From Balneolaceae bacterium (GTDB taxonomy: Bacteria > Bacteroidota > Rhodothermia > Balneolales > Balneolaceae), in assembly GCA_007129085.1 (NCBI GenBank), contig SKWF01000046.1, forward strand, positions 1 to 10,428: 10,428 nt of DNA. The letters run 5' to 3'. The notes below the pieces were generated by a model. That model was not told where the DNA came from, did no database searches, and saw nothing but the letters and a program-made list of their open reading frames with translations. The position numbers were made by a program, and so were the translations under genes. How positions within the stretch are numbered: the stretch's first letter is position 1; each line of letters starts with the position of its first letter. Below are positions 6,437 to 10,428 of this stretch, in pieces.

Positions 6437-7267
6437 ATGACTTTTTTAAGCAGTTTATTATTTATTGGCAGTCTATCTCTCAGCCCGGAAATGGCGATAC
6501 TATTTTTTATTATCGCCCTCGTTGGTGGGTTTTGTATCACAACCATCGGGCCGGGAGGGATATTTGTCACCATCGCACTCTTTGCGCTACTCCCGCTCGA
6601 TCCCAGTACGGTAGCCGGTACGGCCAGTGCTACTTTTATAGCTACAGGAATTGTAGGCAGTATGGGGTACATCCGGTCCGGCCAGCTGAAAACAAGTGCC
6701 GCCATTAAAGGGGCCATTGTATTGAGTTTAACCTCAATTATCGGGGCATTTATTGGTTCACAAATCAACACCCTGCTCGATGTAGCGACATTTGCCATTT
6801 TGCTGGGGCTGTTTGTGTTCTTTACGGGACTGTTGATCCTTTACAGACAAAAGAACAAACTCCAGGCCGACAAGAAGCTGAAAATGGAGACTACCAAAGG
6901 CCTGGTTTTGTTGGGTCTGGTGGGAGTTGCCGTTGGCCTTCCGGGCGGTTTGCTGGGAGTAGGCGGGCCGGTATTGGCCGTTCCATTCATGGTGGTTCTG
7001 GGCGTTCCGATGCTCTTGGCCGTAGGATTGGCACAAGTTCAATCCATTTTTATTTCGGCGATGGCAACATTCGGCTATATGCTACACGATGCCGTGGATT
7101 GGTCGCTGGCCATTTATCTGACCATTCCACTACTGATCGGCACCGTTGCCGGATGGTATATGGCGCAGCGCATTAAAGTTCAAAAGCTGCAGGTGGCCCT
7201 CGCCATCGTGCTGGTTATCATTGGTGTGTACCTGATGGCCGGTGGAGCTACTCCCGGAACGGGCTGA
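6437..7267 (+). CDS. TauE/SafE (TSUP) family membrane permease
   Basis: A 276-residue inner-membrane protein with roughly eight helices and the internal duplication typical of the sulfite exporter TauE/SafE family. The first half holds G-G-F-C-I-T-T-I-G-P-G-G-I-F (30-43) followed by G-T-A-S-A-T-F-I-A-T-G (61-71). The second half repeats this as G-L-P-G-G-L-L-G-V-G-G-P-V-L (167-180) followed by A-V-G-L-A-Q-V-Q-S-I-F (195-205). A basic cytoplasmic loop (137-154) separates the halves. Family members move sulfur-containing or organic anions such as sulfite, thiosulfate or sulfoacetate; the substrate here cannot be read from sequence. It begins 14 bp after the Nramp-like gene and has no promoter of its own in between, so the two should be co-transcribed. 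A strong terminator follows at 7303. Together they might export or exchange an ion pair, but that is only suggested by the linkage. Confidence 0.87.
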   Translation: MTFLSSLLFIGSLSLSPEMAILFFIIALVGGFCITTIGPGGIFVTIALFALLPLDPSTVAGTASATFIATGIVGSMGYIRSGQLKTSAAIKGAIVLSLTSIIGAFIGSQINTLLDVATFAILLGLFVFFTGLLILYRQKNKLQADKKLKMETTKGLVLLGLVGVAVGLPGGLLGVGGPVLAVPFMVVLGVPMLLAVGLAQVQSIFISAMATFGYMLHDAVDWSLAIYLTIPLLIGTVAGWYMAQRIKVQKLQVALAIVLVIIGVYLMAGGATPGTG

Positions 7268-7302
7268 TGATGACGAGTTAAATAAAAATCTACGAAAGAT
7301 TT

Positions 7303-7333
7303 AAGGCCGGTGATTTGATCATCGGCCTTTTTT
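7303..7333 (+). terminator. Rho-independent terminator of the transporter operon
   Basis: A 12-bp stem, AAGGCCGGTGAT (7303-7314) with ATCATCGGCCTT (7318-7329), contains one G-T wobble and a TTG loop. It is followed by a six-T tract (7328-7333). It lies 36 bp after the TSUP stop codon, closing the two-gene operon. Confidence 0.92.
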
Positions 7334-7760
7334 ATTTTCTATATCTTCATGTTTTTACTCTGCTTCCTTCACTGTTTTCCGATTGATCCGGTTGGGTTAA
7401 AAACCGTAATTGCCGCTGATAGGCCCGGAGCTCTTCCGGTTATGTAGTCCACTGACAATCTGCCCCGTAGATAAAGGACCACATCAATGTAGTTACCATT
7501 CATTAATCAGTGTAGGGTTACGGTCTGAACCGTTTAACTATGGTGAAATTAGCACCGTTTAGAGGGATTTATATTTTGGCGGTACTATCTTCATAGAATT
7601 GCAAGTGATTTATATAGACCGGCAGTTGAATAAGCAATAATTTGATCTACCGATAGAATGGGAGAATCAACGAGAAATCGTAGAAATACCATTTCGTAGT
7701 GTTCAACCTTTTATCGAGTGCAACAATCAAATAATTGAGCCAAGTGCTCAAGGTGTATCA
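7334..7760. other. 427-bp intergenic region with no confident gene
   Basis: No recognisable gene lies here. A minus-strand frame of 44 codons (ATG at 7503, stop at 7369-7371) encodes a protein-like but unrecognised sequence with V-D-Y-I-T-G-R-A-P-G in the middle. It has no ribosome site, and frames this short are common by chance. A small palindrome, ACGGT-CTGA-ACCGT, sits at 7520-7533. Toward the right end there is GAAAT-ACC-ATTTC at about 7683-7700 and a 6-bp hairpin at 7735-7751 that touches the ribosome site of the next gene. The promoter of that gene should be here but no clear element stands out. Confidence 0.5.
7735..7755 (+). promoter_or_regulatory. Hairpin abutting the ribosome binding site of the secreted protein gene
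   Basis: TTGAGC (7735-7740) pairs perfectly with GCTCAA (7746-7751) around a 5-nt loop. The right arm runs into AAGGTG (7750-7755), the only Shine-Dalgarno-like sequence before the ATG at 7761. Folding would cover the two A residues of that site but leave the GG exposed, so an effect on translation is possible but unproven. Confidence 0.3.
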
Positions 7761-8315
7761 ATGAAAACAATCATTAATCTCATAGCAGCAGCAGTTCTCA
7801 GTGCCGTACTTTTGATGATCACACCATCAACTGTAAAAGGACAGGATTGTACGTGCGTGGAAGAGACAGAACTTCCTGATGAAGGTGCATATTTCCTGGA
7901 TTTTATTCATGAGGAGGATTACCCCAATTTCATGCATATCTCCGGGTTAAAGAGATACTATAATATCGTATATGATGAATCAGCCCAAACCCCGACGTTG
8001 AGATCGTATCAAATACAAGGTAGTAGCAAAGGGGGGAATCTTATGGCTACCTATGACAAAGATGGAAAGTTAATCCGAGCGAAATATGTTACTAAAAATA
8101 CCCGACTGCCCAAGCACATTACAGAGCACCTGGTAATGGATGAATACAAAGATTGGACAATGGTGAGTAACAAAGTTACCGTTCGCAATTTTGATCCTGA
8201 AAGCACAGAGTACCAAGTAAAAATGAAAAATGGTAAGCAAACACAGACGCTCCATTTTGATCGGTCCGGTAATCGAATTGATAAGCTTGCCCGTAAAAAT
8301 AGACGTGTAGCTTAA
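7761..8315 (+). CDS. Secreted PepSY-like domain protein
   Basis: A 184-residue protein with an N-terminal signal peptide: a short basic start (M-K), a hydrophobic core at about residues 4-20, and a probable signal peptidase I site after Gly27 (S-T-V-K-G before Q-D). The mature N-terminus carries a Cys-Thr-Cys pair (residues 30 and 32). There is no lipobox, so it should be periplasmic or secreted. The C-terminal half has the pattern of Bacteroidota PepSY-like (beta-lactamase-inhibitor-like) domains: a strand with Y-D-K-D-G-K-L-I (98-105), then L-P-K-H-I-T-E-H-L, a strand ending in E-Y-Q-V-K-M-K-N-G-K (150-159), and H-F-D-R-S-G-N (165-171). The function of such domains is poorly known. The ATG is supported by AAGGTG five bases upstream. 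The gene stands alone, with a large gap before it and a terminator after it. The domain call is by pattern and moderately sure. Confidence 0.75.
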   Translation: MKTIINLIAAAVLSAVLLMITPSTVKGQDCTCVEETELPDEGAYFLDFIHEEDYPNFMHISGLKRYYNIVYDESAQTPTLRSYQIQGSSKGGNLMATYDKDGKLIRAKYVTKNTRLPKHITEHLVMDEYKDWTMVSNKVTVRNFDPESTEYQVKMKNGKQTQTLHFDRSGNRIDKLARKNRRVA

Positions 8316-8331
8316 GGAATAACTCTAAATG

Positions 8332-8359
8332 AAGGCCGTGCAGAAATGTACGGCCTTTT
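8332..8359 (+). terminator. Rho-independent terminator of the PepSY-like gene
   Basis: An 11-bp stem, AAGGCCGTGCA (8332-8342) with TGTACGGCCTT (8347-8357), has one G-T wobble, a GAAA tetraloop and a following TTTT (8356-8359). It lies 16 bp after the stop codon. Its lower stem (AAGGCCG/CGGCCTT) is the same as in the terminator at 7303-7333. The minus-strand gene ending at 8388 converges on it, but no long U-run exists in that direction. Confidence 0.88.
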
Positions 8360-8387
8360 ATTATTCATGTGCCGGTGCCACCTAAAG

Positions 8388-9113
8388 TCAGCGGTGGGTT
8401 TGCAGAAGAAGTCTATTCCGGTCTTCATGTTTGTTTGGAACTACAAAAATTTCCCCGTCTTTGTGTTGAACTGCGGCGCTCGTAAAATCTTGGATAATCT
8501 TGTTTGCTCCTGCTGCTAACAACGGTTGGGCAAGATGATTGTCGTTTACTCCCACCACAGTTGCTCCCGCACCGGCAGCGGCTTTAACACCCGCGATGGA
8601 ATCTTCAAATACCACTATCTTCTTCGGGTTGATATTCAGCTTGTCGGCTGCTTTCAGGTAGCACTCCGGGTCAGGTTTTCCATTTGTTACTTGATCGGCA
8701 GTAACCATTACTTCAAATGGCGAAGGGAAGGAGAGCCCTTCAAGCATCCGGTTAACTTTTCCGGGCAGCGCACTCGTAACCAGGCCGATTCGAATATCGG
8801 CATCGAAGCACTCTTTTATAAATGACTCTGCACCCGAAATCATTTTATAGTTCGTCACGGAGGCATCATATTCTGCGCATTCGGTGATGATTTTTTCACG
8901 CGTCTCTTCGGGGAGTTCTGCAAACAGATCATTCACCGTTGGGCGAGCCGGACGACCATGAAATTTCAGCTCTCTGTTTTCAGTCGGCGGATCGATATTG
9001 TACTGCTCAAGTTTTTGTAGCCAAAATTTCTCTACATGCTCTTTACTGTCGATAATAACGCCATCCATATCAAAAATAACGGCATCATATATAGTCGGAG
9101 AGCTTTTTTTCAT
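8388..9113 (-). CDS. HAD superfamily subfamily IA hydrolase (beta-phosphoglucomutase/phosphatase-like)
   Basis: A 241-residue cytosolic phosphatase or phosphomutase of the haloacid dehalogenase superfamily. All four motifs are visible: motif I D-M-D-G-V-I-I-D-S, with nucleophile Asp15 and acid/base Asp17; motif II T-S-A (113-115); motif III Lys146 in N-G-K-P-D-P-E-C-Y; and motif IV E-D-S-I-A-G-V-K-A-A (170-179), with the Mg2+-binding Glu170 and Asp171. The helical cap between motifs I and II (about residues 23-95) is the subfamily IA type seen in beta-phosphoglucomutase and phosphoglycolate or sugar-phosphate phosphatases. Such proteins act on small phosphorylated metabolites, and the substrate cannot be read from sequence. 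The last 25-30 residues extend beyond the fold. The start is ATG at 9113, just before the first strand; no Shine-Dalgarno sequence is evident. It is read in the same direction as the TonB receptor gene but is separated from it by a terminator. Confidence 0.9.
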   Translation of the reverse strand: MKKSSPTIYDAVIFDMDGVIIDSKEHVEKFWLQKLEQYNIDPPTENRELKFHGRPARPTVNDLFAELPEETREKIITECAEYDASVTNYKMISGAESFIKECFDADIRIGLVTSALPGKVNRMLEGLSFPSPFEVMVTADQVTNGKPDPECYLKAADKLNINPKKIVVFEDSIAGVKAAAGAGATVVGVNDNHLAQPLLAAGANKIIQDFTSAAVQHKDGEIFVVPNKHEDRNRLLLQTHR

Positions 9114-9250
9114 TACAGTCTAACGGTTATGGGGTTGATAACATCAAACCGAAACATACAAAGAAACCGGAGGATATAATTGTGTGATTGAAACCGTAAA
9201 GATTTGCTCTCTCATTCTAAATGTAGAGAAGAAGGGAAAAGGGTAGAAAT

Positions 9251-9281
9251 AAAAAGCCCACACCGGTAACAGCGTGGGCTT
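9251..9281 (-). terminator. Rho-independent terminator of the TonB-dependent receptor gene
   Basis: On the minus strand AAGCCCAC (complement of 9274-9281) pairs with GTGGGCTT (complement of 9254-9261) around a 12-nt loop, followed by a run of five T (complement of 9251-9255). It lies 21 bp beyond the receptor stop codon and separates that gene from the HAD gene downstream. Confidence 0.88.
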
Positions 9282-9302
9282 ACAGTTATGCGATATCTGA
9301 GA

Positions 9303-10428
9303 TTAAAACCGGATTGATAACTCCGCAAAAATGCGTCTTCCAGGTTCCGGAAGATAATCACCGGATGGATTTACCCCGGGGTTAAACTGTCGATTCAGAT
9401 GCTCGTAGTAATCTTCATCAAACAGGTTTCGAACACCGGCCGAAAATGTTACGCCCGGGTAGATTGATGAACTCAACGTCGTGTCAACCAGCCAAAACCC
9501 GGGAGTTCGAGACTCTCCAAAACTTTGATCGTAACGAGTCTGGGCAAATGCACGCCGCACGCTTAATTCAGGCAAAATCAGATTTTTCAGCAGTGATCCT
9601 CCAATATTTACTGATGATTCAAAAGGAGGAATTTCCGCAACGGGCGTATTTGTGTCGGTATATTCCGCCCACGTGTATGATCCGTTTAGTCCGATATACC
9701 AGCTCTGTGTTAGATCGAAGTTCATTCCGAGTTCAAAACCGGTAAAGAACGCATCTCCGCGATTTTGAAATTCGCGTACACCCGGAGCTGTCATACCAAC
9801 AGGGTTCATCTCCGGGTTGATGACCGCCGAAATGTAGTTGGTCATATATGCGGCAAACAGTGTCGATTCCAGACTTAGAGCACCCTGTTCCGTTTTAAAA
9901 ACCAAATCTGCTTGATTGTTGATCTCTGCTTTTAAATCCGGATTGCCGGCATATTCGTAACCATCTCTGCCAATCGTCAGGTAGTTGATATATCGCTCAG
10001 TTACATCAGGGCTGCGTACGCCTCGTCCCAGGTACAAACCCACGGTTGTTGATTCTGTAAATTGACGAGTAATACCCCCGCTGAAGCTGAAATTGAGATG
10101 TTCAGAGCGAACATCGGTATTTTCAAATCGAGGAGCGGGATCGTTGGAATCGGCATGATTCAGATCCAGCCGAGTTCCGGCCGAAAAGGTCCATTCCCCC
10201 GAGTAATGTTCCATACCGGAATAGAAACCGGCATTAAATATTGAGGCATCTTGCCACAGATTGTAGGTCATGGAATCACCTGCTCGGTCACCCATTTTAA
10301 ACTCCAAAAAACGAGTTCCGGCAACATTCAGTTGATCAAAGCCGGCGGTAATGGTGTAGCTGCCTGAGCTGTACAATCCCTTCAGTGTACCGTGCAAACC
10401 GTAGGTTCCGGTTTCTGCCAAGGCTACC
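9303..10428 (-). CDS. TonB-dependent outer-membrane receptor, C-terminal barrel (5' end outside window)
   Basis: The frame is open to the right edge, so only the last 374 residues are present; the signal peptide, plug domain and early strands are missing. The visible part consists of alternating beta-strands typical of the 22-strand barrel. Receptor landmarks include G-R-G-V-R-S-P-D-V-T-E-R-Y, G-N-P-D-L-K-A-E-I-N-N-Q, F-F-T-G-F-E-L, then V-R-N-L-F-D-E-D-Y-Y-E-H-L-N-R near the end, and a closing strand R-R-I-F-A-E-L-S-I-R-F. The final Phe is the outer-membrane assembly signal. Such receptors import metal chelates, cobalamin or other ligands using energy from TonB-ExbB-ExbD. The R-S-P-D-x-T-E-R-Y-I and G-N-P-x-L-x-x-E stretches recall copper-type receptors, but the plug domain needed to judge the ligand is absent. 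A terminator at 9251-9281 closes the gene. No regulatory site is visible because the start is outside the window. Confidence 0.9.
   Translation of the reverse strand, partial: VALAETGTYGLHGTLKGLYSSGSYTITAGFDQLNVAGTRFLEFKMGDRAGDSMTYNLWQDASIFNAGFYSGMEHYSGEWTFSAGTRLDLNHADSNDPAPRFENTDVRSEHLNFSFSGGITRQFTESTTVGLYLGRGVRSPDVTERYINYLTIGRDGYEYAGNPDLKAEINNQADLVFKTEQGALSLESTLFAAYMTNYISAVINPEMNPVGMTAPGVREFQNRGDAFFTGFELGMNFDLTQSWYIGLNGSYTWAEYTDTNTPVAEIPPFESSVNIGGSLLKNLILPELSVRRAFAQTRYDQSFGESRTPGFWLVDTTLSSSIYPGVTFSAGVRNLFDEDYYEHLNRQFNPGVNPSGDYLPEPGRRIFAELSIRF

Noticed and set aside
6433..6798. Minus-strand frame (121 codons) opposite the start of the TSUP gene
   Set aside because: It mirrors the membrane-helix codons of the TSUP gene and has no independent ribosome site or recognisable domain.
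7303..8359. The two plus-strand terminators as copies of one repeat
   Set aside because: Only the lower stem (AAGGCCG/CGGCCTT) is shared; loops and flanks differ, and GC-rich stems of this form are common in terminators.
1..10428. CRISPR array, tRNA, rRNA, prophage or toxin-antitoxin locus
   Set aside because: No regularly spaced repeats, cloverleaf, ribosomal RNA or matching protein genes were seen on either strand.

Overview
The window suggests a Gram-negative bacterium of the Bacteroidota/Balneolota/Rhodothermota type. A TonB-dependent outer-membrane receptor implies an outer membrane. Shine-Dalgarno sequences are weak or absent before most genes, one gene seems to start at TTG, and a PepSY-like secreted protein of a kind common in that group is present. 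The taxonomic placement is an inference from gene content and style, because no rRNA or other marker gene lies here.

Layout: (1) 2-415, the 3' end of an O6-methylguanine-DNA methyltransferase, probably the C-terminal part of an Ada-type AraC fusion. (2) 514-708, a small CsbD-family protein, followed by a bidirectional terminator shared with (3) a minus-strand four-helix membrane protein at 789-1202. (4) 1378-2733, a succinate-semialdehyde-dehydrogenase-type aldehyde dehydrogenase, and (5) 2950-4803, a 617-residue two-helix membrane protein of no recognised family. Genes 4 and 5 are bracketed by an 18-bp inverted repeat (17 of 18 positions match). (6) A 371-bp structured leader, then a two-gene transport operon: an Nramp-like transporter lacking the canonical metal-site residues (5175-6422) and a TauE/SafE (TSUP) permease (6437-7267), ending in a strong terminator. 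(7) A 427-bp gap containing only a doubtful 44-codon minus-strand frame, then a secreted PepSY-like protein (7761-8315) with its own terminator. (8) On the minus strand, a HAD-family phosphatase (8388-9113). (9) The C-terminal barrel of a TonB-dependent receptor (9303 to the window end), with its own terminator.

The genes look mostly like independent housekeeping or stress units: DNA alkylation repair, a stress-type small protein, aldehyde oxidation, ion or anion transport and outer-membrane uptake. The clearest co-operating pair is the Nramp-like transporter with the TSUP permease, 14 bp apart and sharing one leader and one terminator. The best candidates for something undescribed are the altered substrate site of that transporter, its leader RNA with two mutually exclusive hairpins, and the orphan 617-residue protein. 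No CRISPR array, tRNA, rRNA, transposase or prophage gene was seen.
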